A stretch of DNA of 64,000 nucleotides from Caryophanales bacterium (GTDB taxonomy: Bacteria > Bacillota > Bacilli > JARBTR01): NCBI GenBank assembly GCA_029240105.1, contig JARBTR010000002.1:124001-188000 (forward strand). The letters run 5' to 3'. Under the pieces are notes generated by a model. It was not told the origin of the DNA. It saw nothing but the letters and a program-made list of their open reading frames with translations, and searched no databases. This document shows positions 36,895-46,986 of this stretch, piece by piece. The translations under genes and the position numbers were made by a program. Positions within the stretch are counted from its first letter, which is position 1. Every line of letters starts with the position of its first letter.

Positions 36895-37815
36895 GTGCGA
36901 GAAACTCCCGTTTTAGAAATTCAAAATGTTAGTAAAAAGATTAAAAAGAAACAAATTTTAGAAGATATAAGTTTTACAGTTGAAAAGGGAGAAATTGTTG
37001 GTTTAATTGGACCAAACGGGTCAGGTAAAACCACGTTGATTCGACTTATAACAGGTTTGGCTAAGATTGATTTAGGCTCAATTAAACTATCTGGGATTTC
37101 TATTACGGAACAATTCGAAACTTCTATAAACCATATTGGTGCAATAATTGAGAATCCTAATTTTTATGAATACATGAGTGGTTGGGATAATTTAAAGGTT
37201 TATGCAGACATGTATGAATCAATTTTAGATGAACGAATTCAAGAGGTTGTTAATCTTACAAGATTATCTAAGCGAATACATGATGATGTAGGTAATTATT
37301 CACTAGGTATGAAGCAAAGACTAGGAATCGCACAAGCCATTCTACACAAACCAAAGATTCTTGTATTGGATGAGCCTACAAATGGTCTTGACCCTGCCGG
37401 AATTCGTGAACTCCGTGAACATCTAACTTATTTATCAAAGGTTGAGGGTATTAGTATTTTAATCTCTACCCATCTACTACAAGAAGTTGAAAATTTGTGT
37501 AATCGTGTTGTTATCATTCAGCAGGGAAAAATTTTAGCAGAGAGATCTGTTCAGACAGTAGAGAATGTCGGAATAGTTACACTTTCCATTCAAACTACTC
37601 AAGCTGAACTAGCTTGTAAATTATTATCTGATACTCATTCGAGCATATCAGTTGAAAAAAATGAACTTACTCTTCGTGTAAAATTCAATGAAGTACCGCT
37701 AATCAATAAACGATTAGTACAAAATGACATACCTGTCTTTAAACTCGCAGTAATCGATAATTCCTTGGAGGAAACTTTCATTCAAATAACAAACGAAGGA
37801 GATAGAATGGAATGA
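36895..37815 (+). CDS. ABC transporter ATP-binding protein
   Basis: This 306-residue ATPase powers the adjacent permease. Walker A is GPNGSGKTT (residues 39-47), the signature is YSLGMKQRLG, Walker B is ILVLDEPTNGLDP, and the switch His lies in STHLLQEVE. The C-terminal extension is typical of the bacitracin/lantibiotic-export type (BcrA-like). It starts with GTG 36895 after AAGGTGGTGAG and overlaps the permease by four bases (ATGA). Confidence 0.95.
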   Translation: MRETPVLEIQNVSKKIKKKQILEDISFTVEKGEIVGLIGPNGSGKTTLIRLITGLAKIDLGSIKLSGISITEQFETSINHIGAIIENPNFYEYMSGWDNLKVYADMYESILDERIQEVVNLTRLSKRIHDDVGNYSLGMKQRLGIAQAILHKPKILVLDEPTNGLDPAGIRELREHLTYLSKVEGISILISTHLLQEVENLCNRVVIIQQGKILAERSVQTVENVGIVTLSIQTTQAELACKLLSDTHSSISVEKNELTLRVKFNEVPLINKRLVQNDIPVFKLAVIDNSLEETFIQITNEGDRME

Positions 37816-38576
37816 TTCGATTAGTACAAAATGAGTGGAAAAAAATATTCCAAACAAGAGCTAAATGGCTTTTTTATGGACTAATATTAGGTACGGTAGG
37901 GTTAGCTCTGACATTCTCAAGCTATACTATGGATGACAATCAAAGTCATAATTTTGTGGAATTTATGTACAATGTATCCTTTTTTAAGATTTCAATTACC
38001 ATTTTTACTGTAAGTATTGGAGCAACTATTTTTTCAAATGAGTTTAGTTCAGGAACCATCAAATACTTGTTAATTAGACCCGTTAATCGGTTAAAAATCT
38101 TTGTGTCAAAGGTAGCTGCTGTATTAATAGTTGGTTTTTCATTGATGATAGGTATTTTGGTTTTATCATTTCTAGTAGGCTGCTTGTTTTATGGTTTTGA
38201 AGAAATTGGAACATCACAAAAAATGGCTTTTGAGGTTTTAATTAGCTATCTTTCAGAAGCAGCTACATTTATTGCAATGTCATGCTTTGCAATGATGCTT
38301 TCAATTTTTTTTAGAAACAGTTCCTTTGCACTTGGCGTTTCTATTGTAATCCTTTTCGCTGGTTCAATGTTAACTCAGGTATTAAAAATATTGCAGGAAA
38401 ACTGGGCAAGGTTTTTACTATTCTCTAATGTTGATTTTACGCAGTATATAGGCCACAATAGTCCATTATTTAAGGGGATGTCTGTACCTTTTTCAATAGG
38501 GATAATACTGTTTCACATCATAAGCTTTACGTTTATCGGACTTTACTTTTTTAAAAATAGAGATGTACTATCATAA
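37812..38576 (+). CDS. ABC transporter permease (ABC-2 type)
   Basis: This 254-residue membrane protein has about six hydrophobic segments, and an ABC-2-like FSNEFSSGTIKYLLIRPVNR loop after the second, the usual signature of BcrB/NatB-type permeases. Its start overlaps the ATPase stop (ATGA). Together with the upstream 515-residue protein it forms a three-gene cassette. The substrate is unknown; antimicrobial peptide export is a guess from the family. Confidence 0.93.
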   Translation: MIRLVQNEWKKIFQTRAKWLFYGLILGTVGLALTFSSYTMDDNQSHNFVEFMYNVSFFKISITIFTVSIGATIFSNEFSSGTIKYLLIRPVNRLKIFVSKVAAVLIVGFSLMIGILVLSFLVGCLFYGFEEIGTSQKMAFEVLISYLSEAATFIAMSCFAMMLSIFFRNSSFALGVSIVILFAGSMLTQVLKILQENWARFLLFSNVDFTQYIGHNSPLFKGMSVPFSIGIILFHIISFTFIGLYFFKNRDVLS

Positions 38577-38689
38577 AATTAAATCCTAAAGCCTTTTATA
38601 TCTAACTACAAATCAGTCTGTGTTGTCTGTTGTTCTGTATTAAGTGGATAGTTTAAGGAGAATGGGCATTATTCAGAAGGAGTTTTAGT

Positions 38690-39568
38690 ATGCAAGTAGA
38701 AGTTGGAAATGTAGTTGAGTTGGAAATTGTTCGAGAAACTGAGTTTGGTTTCTTTTTATCGGATGGTACAACAGATGTCCTTTTACATAGAAATGATTTG
38801 ACACGAGAAGTGTCAATTGGCGATAAGGTAGAAGTGTTTATTTATAACGATAAGGTGGGTCGTAAATCAGCTTCAATGAAAATTCCGAAGATGATAGATG
38901 ATCAATATGATTGGGCAGAGGTCGTTTCAGTCATAGATAAGATGGGTGCTTTTGTGAATGTAGGGCTGTCAAAGGATGTTTTGGTATCTAGCGATGATCT
39001 CCCAAAATTAAAGTCCGTTTGGCCTGCTGTTGGCGATAAATTATATATCACACTAAAAGTTGACCGTTTGAATCGTTTATTTGCTCGTTTGGCAACAGAA
39101 AATATTATTCAGGATTTAGCCTACGAAGCTCCTAAAGACTGCGTGAATAAACCCTTTAAAGGTCGCGCATATCGTGTTTTGAAAGTAGGTTCATTCATTT
39201 TAACCGATGATATGATCAGATGCTTTGTACATGAAACCGAACAAGTAAAAGAGCCACGTGTAGGGGAATTGGTTGAAGGTAGAATCATTGGTATTACGGA
39301 AATAGGAGATATAAACGGTTCGCTACTTCCCAGGGGTTTTGAAAGAATGGATGAAGATTCACAAGCCATCTACGATTATTTAATCGGTAGGGGTGGGGAA
39401 ATGCCAATTACGGACAAATCGACACCAGAAGAAATTGAAAAACGTTTTGGAATGAGTAAAGCAGCATTTAAGAGAGCGATAGGTCGTTTAATGAAGCTAG
39501 GGAAAATTGAACAAGACAATGGATGGACAAAAGCAGTTAAACAAGAAGAAATTACTGCCAAAGAATAA
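38690..39568 (+). CDS. CvfB-like S1-domain RNA-binding protein
   Basis: The 292-residue protein has consecutive S1-type OB folds (starting VGNVVELEIVRETEFGFFLSD, then WAEVVSVIDKMGAFVNVGL, then VGELVEGRIIGITEIGDINGSL) and a C-terminal winged helix (IEKRFGMSKAAFKRAIGRLMKLGKIE). This is the layout of CvfB, B. subtilis YitL, an RNA-binding regulator. The start is ATG 38690 after AAGGAG. A bidirectional terminator separates it from the convergent ABC-F gene. Confidence 0.92.
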   Translation: MQVEVGNVVELEIVRETEFGFFLSDGTTDVLLHRNDLTREVSIGDKVEVFIYNDKVGRKSASMKIPKMIDDQYDWAEVVSVIDKMGAFVNVGLSKDVLVSSDDLPKLKSVWPAVGDKLYITLKVDRLNRLFARLATENIIQDLAYEAPKDCVNKPFKGRAYRVLKVGSFILTDDMIRCFVHETEQVKEPRVGELVEGRIIGITEIGDINGSLLPRGFERMDEDSQAIYDYLIGRGGEMPITDKSTPEEIEKRFGMSKAAFKRAIGRLMKLGKIEQDNGWTKAVKQEEITAKE

Positions 39569-39571
39569 ACT

Positions 39572-39607
39572 AAAAACTCGAGAAATAAAATTTTCTCGAG
39601 TTTTTTT
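39572..39607. terminator. Bidirectional terminator between cvfB-like and ABC-F genes
   Basis: CTCGAGAAA (39577-39585) pairs with TTTCTCGAG (39592-39600), flanked by A5 and T-runs, so it works in both directions. Confidence 0.93.
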
Positions 39608-39613
39608 ATTTTT

Positions 39614-41203
<1,590 letters not shown>

Positions 41204-41335
41204 TTACGTACCTCCAAAAAGTGTATATCTAAAAAATTATAGCATTAAAAAACTTAGTTTTAAAGTTAATAAGAAGTACAAGCAACTATTTTTTACTATT
41301 TGAATCAATATCAATCCCATCAATCAAGTTGCAAT

Positions 41336-41344
41336 CATATTGTA
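41336..41344 (+). promoter_or_regulatory. Sigma-K-like -10 element before coat genes
   Basis: CATATTGTA fits the sigma-K -10 consensus CATANNNTA. It lies 45 bases before the first coat gene. The -35 AC is not at the ideal distance, so this is tentative. Confidence 0.5.
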
Positions 41345-41389
41345 AAGCGAAGTCTTGGAAATTTTATTTACAAGAATGGAGGAAAAGCG

Positions 41390-41635
41390 ATGGAAGAAAA
41401 AGAACTTAACAGTACAGAGAGCTTATTGTCGATGATAGTAGAACGAACATTTTCAAAACACAACATTGACACAACAAGCATAGCATTAACAACAGATGAG
41501 AGAAGAAAGCTGATGGAAACTGTTCGGATCTTACAGAACCAAGCTGAAACATTTTTAAAACGACCGGTTGTTAAAAAAAGTAGCGGGACTGCAAAAGGAG
41601 CACAAAAATTTACACCAAACAATCTGAAAGATTAG
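41390..41635 (+). CDS. Spore coat protein, CotW-like
   Basis: This is a small 81-residue charged protein (MEEKELNSTESLLSMIVERT, then LTTDERRKLMETVRILQNQAE). It sits 16 bases upstream of a CotX-family gene, as cotW does relative to cotX in the B. subtilis cotVWXYZ cluster. GGAGG before ATG 41390 selects the start; the frame is open upstream without a site. A sigma-K-like -10 element precedes it. The name is by context and weak similarity. Confidence 0.6.
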   Translation: MEEKELNSTESLLSMIVERTFSKHNIDTTSIALTTDERRKLMETVRILQNQAETFLKRPVVKKSSGTAKGAQKFTPNNLKD

Positions 41636-41651
41636 GAAAGGAGGGTTCAAA

Positions 41652-42059
41652 ATGAACTGGGAATGTTCAGAAGAATATTTAAATCAAGAAACGGGAGTAG
41701 AACAAGAAGCAAAACAAATTAGCAAAGAAACTCAAAAAATTGAGGAACTTGTAGTTGTAAAAGATTCATGTGATGTAACAGTTGTTATTACAGATAAACA
41801 ATTTGCGTTATCACTACAAGCTGCCTTGCAAGCAGCTATTGTAGTTATTCTTCAAGTACACCTAAATCAGCAAGAAAAGGCTGATGAAGTATCACAAGAA
41901 TTATTCCAATTAGCAAAAATAAAACAAATTACAAAACAAAAATTTTATGTGTCCCATTCTAAAAATGTTTACATTGAATCCACAGATCAACAAGCTGCAG
42001 CAAATATCCAAATATTGGTTCAATTATTACTTGCAGTAGTTAAGAAATTTAGTATCTAA
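41652..42059 (+). CDS. Spore coat protein, CotX/CotV family
   Basis: This 135-residue protein shows the CotX double-unit pattern: VVVKDSCDVTVVITDKQFALSLQAALQAAI, then a QEKADEVSQELFQLAKIKQITKQK linker, then NVYIESTDQQAAANIQILVQLLLAVV. CotX-type proteins belong to the insoluble outer coat or crust. AAAGGAGGG precedes ATG 41652. It forms a two-gene coat operon with the CotW-like gene and ends at a shared terminator. Confidence 0.82.
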   Translation: MNWECSEEYLNQETGVEQEAKQISKETQKIEELVVVKDSCDVTVVITDKQFALSLQAALQAAIVVILQVHLNQQEKADEVSQELFQLAKIKQITKQKFYVSHSKNVYIESTDQQAAANIQILVQLLLAVVKKFSI

Positions 42060-42091
42060 TTTAATTTAATCTTAATAAAATTTATCATAAA

Positions 42092-42121
42092 AAAAGACGT
42101 TTCAAATTCGAAACGTCTTTT
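42092..42121. terminator. Bidirectional terminator after the coat genes
   Basis: A twelve-base-pair stem (AAAAGACGTTTC with GAAACGTCTTTT) closes a six-base loop; A and T runs flank both sides, serving the convergent gene at 42127 too. Confidence 0.9.
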
Positions 42122-42126
42122 CATTT

Positions 42127-42432
42127 TTACTTTTGAACTTTACCAAAGGGTAGAACTATACCTTTATCAACAGTAAACATTCGTATTACATCCGGTTCTG
42201 ATTTTAGTTCAACTTCTACCATATATCGAAACTTTTCGTTTGATTCTCTTGAGTTGTAAGTTGCCTCAAGTCTAGAAATATCCGAATTAGAAACTTTTTC
42301 GTTTTCAGCTAGATATTGACGTACAACATTTTCATTTTTTTTCATGGTTGCTTCGTCAGGTCCACTAGTTAAAAAGAAAAAGGCAATTACACCAATTATA
42401 GCAATCAAGGCAATTATAATAATTTTTTTCAT
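42127..42432 (-). CDS. Small membrane-anchored protein, DUF3139-like
   Basis: This 101-residue protein has one N-terminal membrane segment (residues 3-22) and a small extracytoplasmic domain (NENVVRQYLAENEKVSNSDI, FRYMVEVELKSEPDVIRMF). It resembles the small DUF3139 proteins of bacilli by layout only. TTGGAG precedes ATG 42432 on the minus strand. Function unknown. Confidence 0.65.
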   Translation of the reverse strand: MKKIIIIALIAIIGVIAFFFLTSGPDEATMKKNENVVRQYLAENEKVSNSDISRLEATYNSRESNEKFRYMVEVELKSEPDVIRMFTVDKGIVLPFGKVQK

Positions 42433-42612
42433 GTCTACACTCCAAAAAAGAATAGACTTATTTTATCACAATAGGATGAAAAGGATGTGACAAAATTAAC
42501 AGACATCTGTTTATCTTGTCGTTTTTTAGGGAAAACTTTTTGTGCATTAATTTTGTAGCCGTCAACTAAAATTGATAAAATTTTAAATAAGTGTTTTATG
42601 AGGAGGGGTTAC

Positions 42613-42816
42613 ATGTTTCACAGAAAAGTAGCTGAGGAGATCATTCCAGTTGAAACAAAGATTTGGAGTTGTATGGATGACTCTTGTAATACGTGGGTAA
42701 GAGATAACTTTAAAAATGGGGATAGCCCAACTTGTCCAATTTGTAAGAGTGAAATGAACGAGGGGAGTAAATTGTTACCACCAATTGAAAATCCTTTGCA
42801 ATCTGAAATTGAGTAA
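42613..42816 (+). CDS. ydjO: YdjO-type cold-inducible zinc-ribbon protein
   Basis: This 67-residue protein carries two cysteine pairs, SCMDDSCNTW and TCPICKSEM, which form a zinc ribbon; the pattern matches the Bacillus YdjO cold-inducible family. GAGGAGGGG precedes ATG 42613; an upstream ATG at 42598 lies before that site. Function unknown beyond the family name. Confidence 0.78.
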   Translation: MFHRKVAEEIIPVETKIWSCMDDSCNTWVRDNFKNGDSPTCPICKSEMNEGSKLLPPIENPLQSEIE

Positions 42817-42913
42817 GACAATTTAAACAGTATTTACCATTTTAAATTGGTTGTTATAAAGGAACTATTGTTATTTATCTAAAGAAATCAAAATAAAATG
42901 ATCTATTTATTAA

Positions 42914-42958
42914 AAAAAAGGAAGAAAAAATGGTTTTTAAGCCGGATTTTCTTCCTTT
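42914..42958 (-). terminator. Terminator after mntH
   Basis: On the minus strand AAAGGAAGAAAA pairs with a downstream T-rich CTTCCTTT arm around a loop containing TCCGGCTT, followed by a T-run. Confidence 0.75.
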
Positions 42959-42963
42959 ATTAT

Positions 42964-44181
42964 TTATAAAGCGAGATAAATTAAAAGAGAATTTAATGTA
43001 ATGATAACAGCAGCAACAATATAAGCTGTATAGTTTGTTATACCACGATTCACAAAAACCCCCATAATCTTCTTATTTCGAGTTAATAAAAGTAAAGGAA
43101 TAATTGTAAATGGTAGCTGGATACTCAGAATTACTTGGCTAATAATAAGTGCCTTTAAAGAATCAACGCCTAATCCAATAATAATTAAAGCAGGGATCAT
43201 AGTAATAATTCTACGGGCCCATATCGGAATTTTTATATTCAAGAATCCTTCAAGAATAATCTGGCCAGCCATCGTTCCAGTGATAGAGGATGAAAGTCCA
43301 GCAGATAACAATGCAACTGCAAAAATCAGACTAGCGGATGAACCTAATAAAGGAGTTAAGGTCTTGTGCGCAGCTTCAATAGTTGTAATTGCTATATGGT
43401 TATCAAAAAAAACAGCTGCTGCCATGATAATCATTGAAGCGTTGATGAACCAGGCTAAGTTCATGGCAACTAAAGAATCAAATACTCCATACTTAAATAG
43501 TTTCTTTTTCTCAGAAATAGTTGTTTGAGGAGTGAGACGATTTGTAACTAATGAAGAGTGTAAAAATATGTTATGGGGCATTACTGTAGCTCCTAACATT
43601 CCAATTGCAACATATACACTCTTCATACTTAAATTTGGAACAAAAGTGTGATAAGCAACCTTCCCAAAGTTTGGTTCAGCCATAAAAAGTTCAGTTATGT
43701 AGCTAATTGCTACTATTGCAAGAAATGCCATAATAATGATTTCAATTATTCTATAACCATATCGTTCCAAATACATTACAAAAAAAGTAATAAGACCGGC
43801 AATTAATGCCGCAGCAAAAAGTGGTATTTTAAACAAAATAAAAATACCCAGCGCAGCACCAAGAAATTCAGCTAAGTCTGTCGCTAGTGCAGCTAACTCA
43901 GCAGTTATCCAAAGAAAAAAGGATATCGGTTTTGAAAAATGTTCTCGACAATTTTCTGCAAGTGATTTGCCAGTAGCAATTCCAAGTTTAGCAGCATTGT
44001 TTTGAAGAAATATGGCCATAAGATTGCTAATTGTCAATACCCATAGCAATAGGTATCCAAAATCTGCACCGCCTTGAATATTTGTTGCCCAGTTGCCTGG
44101 ATCGATATAACCGACACTCACAATGAAGGAAGGGCCTAAAAAAGGAAAGAATTTTTTGATTTTCTCCTTGATTTTCATCAT
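42964..44181 (-). CDS. mntH: Nramp-type manganese transporter MntH
   Basis: This 405-residue proton-coupled Mn(II)/Fe(II) importer has about 11 membrane segments. The metal-binding DPGN of TM1 is at residues 27-30 (GYIDPGNWATNIQGG), and MPHNIFLHSS gives the TM6 MPH motif. AAGGTGATC precedes the tandem ATG start. The promoter region at 44193-44216 contains a TTTGCTTAAA half similar to a MntR box, but the second half is poor. A CDF exporter that may handle the same metal is at 50501. Confidence 0.95.
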   Translation of the reverse strand: MMKIKEKIKKFFPFLGPSFIVSVGYIDPGNWATNIQGGADFGYLLLWVLTISNLMAIFLQNNAAKLGIATGKSLAENCREHFSKPISFFLWITAELAALATDLAEFLGAALGIFILFKIPLFAAALIAGLITFFVMYLERYGYRIIEIIIMAFLAIVAISYITELFMAEPNFGKVAYHTFVPNLSMKSVYVAIGMLGATVMPHNIFLHSSLVTNRLTPQTTISEKKKLFKYGVFDSLVAMNLAWFINASMIIMAAAVFFDNHIAITTIEAAHKTLTPLLGSSASLIFAVALLSAGLSSSITGTMAGQIILEGFLNIKIPIWARRIITMIPALIIIGLGVDSLKALIISQVILSIQLPFTIIPLLLLTRNKKIMGVFVNRGITNYTAYIVAAVIITLNSLLIYLAL

Positions 44182-44365
44182 TTGATCACCTTTTTTATCT
44201 ATTTAAGCAAAGTAAAAAGTTTTCACCGAATGTAACAGTCTATTCTTAATTTTAGATTTTGATATATATAAACATTACTATTTACGTATAAATTGTAATA
44301 ATCTTCATTGAAAAGCCTCTAAAATTTAGTTAAAATAAATTTCGTGATTAAATACCTAACCATTA

Positions 44366-44600
44366 AGTGCTCAAATGAGATAATAGGGAAGTTGGAGTGC
44401 AATTTTGCTTTCTAATGAAAATTGCAACAATCCACGCAGCCCCCGCTACTGTTGACAGGATGAAAAGCAAAATCCACTGGCTTTGCTGGGAAGGATGCTT
44501 AGTAAAAAGATTGTCGAGTCAGGAAACCTGCTTAATGACATAATCACCTGAAAAAGGCAAAGCCTTATTCGGTTTTCGGTGGGAAAAAGTAGGGAGGCAT
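44366..44600 (+). ncRNA. Cobalamin riboswitch
   Basis: The conserved B12 elements appear in order: AATAGGGAAG (44382-44391), GCAGCCCCCGCTACTG (about 44436-44451), CACTGGCTTTGCTGGGAAGG, and the B12 box AGTCAGGAAACCTGC (44517-44531). A downstream AAGGCAAAGCCTT hairpin may be the kissing-loop domain. A terminator-like stem follows at 44616. It is upstream of a deoxynucleoside kinase and a BtuF-like gene, which it should switch off when B12 is plentiful. Confidence 0.93.
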
Positions 44601-44615
44601 GAGACATACATATAC

Positions 44616-44656
44616 CCTTTGTATCTGTGCAGACCAATCTGATACAAAGGTTTTAA
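44616..44656 (+). terminator. Expression-platform terminator of the B12 riboswitch
   Basis: CCTTTGTATC (44616-44625) pairs with GATACAAAGG (44641-44650) over a 15-base loop, followed by TTTTAATTT. It lies before the kinase gene. Confidence 0.8.
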
Positions 44657-44730
44657 TTTGAAAAAATGGCTAGCAAAAATAAAGTCAAAATCAATTTATT
44701 GAATTGGTAAGAATATTTGGAGGAAGTTGA

Positions 44731-45366
44731 ATGATTCACGTTGATGGTGTAGTAGGTGTAGGTAAAAGTACTGTTACAGAAATATTAGCGAAAGAGCGTG
44801 GTTACCAAAAGTTTAAAGAACCTGGAACCCATGCAAACAATCCTATTCTGAAAAATTTTTATCATGACCGAAAAGCACATAGTTTTAGCTTGCAAATTTT
44901 TTACCTTAATTCGCGCTTTCGTCAACTGAAAGAAGCAAATAAATTTGATAAAACGATTTTCGATCGCTCCATATACTGCGATATTATTTTTGCTAAAATG
45001 CTTCATGCAAACGGTGAGATGACTGATGAGGAGCTTGAATTGTATCTAGATCTGTTTGAAAACCTCACTGAGCATTGGAAAGCGCCCAAGTTAATGATTT
45101 ATTTGGAATCTACTGTAGACACCGCAATTAAGAGAATTGAAACTAGAGGAATTGACTATGAGTTGATTACAGAGCGTGCATACTGGGAAACACTCAATAA
45201 GAATTATCGTGATTTTTTTGATAACTTTAACTATTGCGATCTACTTAGAATAAATGTTGATCAATTAAATTTCGTTGATAATGAAAAAGACAGACAATAT
45301 CTTTTAAAACTTGTTGATGACAAACTAGCTGAAATTGAAGCACAAAACTTAATAACCAATAAATAA
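44731..45366 (+). CDS. Deoxynucleoside kinase
   Basis: It phosphorylates deoxynucleosides (dAdo/dCyd or dGuo type) for DNA precursor salvage. The P-loop is GVVGVGKST (6-14), the catalytic DRSIYCD motif begins at D78, and the ERAYWETLNKNY segment fits the dNK/dGK family; 211 residues is typical of Bacillus Dgk/Dck. GGAGG precedes ATG 44731. It is the first gene behind the B12 riboswitch, 39 bases before a BtuF-like gene, an unusual pairing. Exact nucleoside preference cannot be told. Confidence 0.92.
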   Translation: MIHVDGVVGVGKSTVTEILAKERGYQKFKEPGTHANNPILKNFYHDRKAHSFSLQIFYLNSRFRQLKEANKFDKTIFDRSIYCDIIFAKMLHANGEMTDEELELYLDLFENLTEHWKAPKLMIYLESTVDTAIKRIETRGIDYELITERAYWETLNKNYRDFFDNFNYCDLLRINVDQLNFVDNEKDRQYLLKLVDDKLAEIEAQNLITNK

Positions 45367-45404
45367 GGGATCCGTTTTCAACTCGTAGCAGAAACGAGGA
45401 AAAG

Positions 45405-46364
45405 ATGAAAAAATTTATAAATATTAAACTATGGATGTGCATAACTGCTATTCTTGTGTTTTTAGTTGGATGTAGTAATGAAAAGACGACTGTAACAAAA
45501 GAGGAAGCAAAAAATAATGGTGAATTTCCTATTACAATTGTTGATGGAAATAAAGATAAAGTAACTATCCAGAAAAAACCGTCTAAAATCATCTCAATAA
45601 TGCCAAGCAGTACTGAAATTATTTATGCCTTAAACGAAGGTAGTCGTGTTATTGGTGTATCTGACTTTGATAATTATCCACCTGAAGTAACAAAGAAAGA
45701 TAAATACGGTTCAATGGAACTGAACATAGAAAAAGTATTAGCATCAAAAGCTGATTTGCTTGTTTTATCCGCTTACCACAAAAAAACATATGCAGATGCA
45801 GTCAAGCAGTTTAATGATGCTGGTATTACAGTCATCGCTATTGAAGATGCAAGTGATTTTAATGGAACATACAAGACAGTTGAGTTTTTTGGGGAAATTT
45901 TAGGTAACAAGAAAAAAGCCTCTGAAATCGTTACTTCTATGAAATCAACGGTAGAAGATATTAAGAAAAAAGCTGCCGCTTCAAGTGAAAAGTTAGATAA
46001 AAAAGTCTGGGTTGAAATCTCGCCAAGTCCAGAAATTTATACAGCAGGTAAAGGTACATTCATTGATGAAATGTTAACAATCATTCATGCAACTAATATT
46101 GCAAAAGAAGTAGCTGGATGGGGGAAATTTAGTGACGAGCAAGTAGTTGCTGCAAATCCAGATGTTGTCATTACAACGTACGGATCATATCAACCAGATC
46201 CTGAACAACAAGTTCTAAGCAGAAAAGGTTGGGAATCAATCCAAGCTGTCAAAAATAATCAAGTTTTTGATTTAGACAATGATACTTTATCTCGCCCTGG
46301 CCCAAGATTAGTTGATGGGTTGAAACAATTGGCAGAAACAATTTATCCTGAAACTTTTAAATAA
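45405..46364 (+). CDS. BtuF-like cobalamin-binding lipoprotein
   Basis: This is a substrate-binding lipoprotein of an ABC importer. The lipobox is LVGC with C23; the mature part has the type III binding-protein layout: PSKIISIMPSSTEIIYAL, GVSDFDNYPPEV, ADLLVLSAY, a long helix linker (about 165-195), and VWVEISPSPEIYTAGKGTFIDEML. The pattern fits BtuF cobalamin binding, and the upstream B12 riboswitch supports it. No permease or ATPase gene is adjacent. It is 319 residues, ending at a terminator. Confidence 0.9.
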   Translation: MKKFINIKLWMCITAILVFLVGCSNEKTTVTKEEAKNNGEFPITIVDGNKDKVTIQKKPSKIISIMPSSTEIIYALNEGSRVIGVSDFDNYPPEVTKKDKYGSMELNIEKVLASKADLLVLSAYHKKTYADAVKQFNDAGITVIAIEDASDFNGTYKTVEFFGEILGNKKKASEIVTSMKSTVEDIKKKAAASSEKLDKKVWVEISPSPEIYTAGKGTFIDEMLTIIHATNIAKEVAGWGKFSDEQVVAANPDVVITTYGSYQPDPEQQVLSRKGWESIQAVKNNQVFDLDNDTLSRPGPRLVDGLKQLAETIYPETFK

Positions 46365-46373
46365 TAGCACTTT

Positions 46374-46406
46374 AGCACACATTTCGCTTAGATTTGTGTG
46401 CTTTAT
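46374..46406 (+). terminator. Terminator after the BtuF-like gene
   Basis: AGCACACA (46374-46381) and TGTGTGCT (46395-46402) form an eight-base-pair stem followed by TTATT. Confidence 0.7.
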
Positions 46407-46507
46407 TCATTAAAATCTCCATAAATTCAACAATTTTTTTACAAATTGTAGATTTTCACCAATTTAAACCTTTTATCTACTATACTATTCAAAAGGAGAT
46501 GTTTAAA

Positions 46508-46834
46508 ATGCCAACTATTTGTCATGCTTATTCTTGGGTAATAGCAGTATTATTATTTTGTATTATGATTTTCATTCCATTAAAAACTCAAATTTTAATT
46601 TGGTTATTCCGTGCTTCTTATGCATCCGTGATTGTATCAGGTACCATCTTATTATCACGCGTTTTTACTGAGAGCCCAGTAACTGCAATTATAAAAACAA
46701 TTGCAAGTCTTTCATTGTTAGGTATCATGGAATATATCATTTATAAAAAGAATAAAAAAGATTCAATTCAAACACTTGTTGGAATCTTATTAATTGTTGC
46801 TGCGATTGTTGTATTCATTGGTCATCAATTTTAA
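46508..46834 (+). CDS. Small membrane protein, UPF0344/YisL-like
   Basis: This 108-residue protein has four hydrophobic segments. The HAYSWVIAVLLF start, LFRASYASVIVSGTILL, and LLGIMEYIIYKKNKK elements follow the pattern of the YisL/UPF0344 family as I remember it. AAGGAGATG precedes ATG 46508; the frame is open 114 bases further upstream without a site. Function unknown. Confidence 0.65.
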   Translation: MPTICHAYSWVIAVLLFCIMIFIPLKTQILIWLFRASYASVIVSGTILLSRVFTESPVTAIIKTIASLSLLGIMEYIIYKKNKKDSIQTLVGILLIVAAIVVFIGHQF

Positions 46835-46840
46835 ATTAAA

Positions 46841-46869
46841 AAAATCAGCCTTTTGGCTGATTTTTTTTT
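46841..46869 (+). terminator. Terminator after the YisL-like gene
   Basis: AAATCAGCC and GGCTGATTT flank a TTTT loop, followed by seven more T. Confidence 0.93.
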
Positions 46870-46986
46870 GCAATTTGTTTGTTTATATGCATTTTACTTG
46901 TCAAGTACAACCTGGTGTCGGATAATGGATTAGAATCATTCATAATACATTGTTAAAGATTATATTTTTTAATGTGAGGAGAAAAA

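Noticed and set aside
44193-44216. MntR operator before mntH
   Set aside because: Only one half (TTTGCTTAAA) fits the consensus I remember; the other half is too different to list as a feature.
44446-44637. A 63-codon minus-strand frame inside the B12 riboswitch
   Set aside because: It is antisense to a conserved riboswitch and has no start signal.
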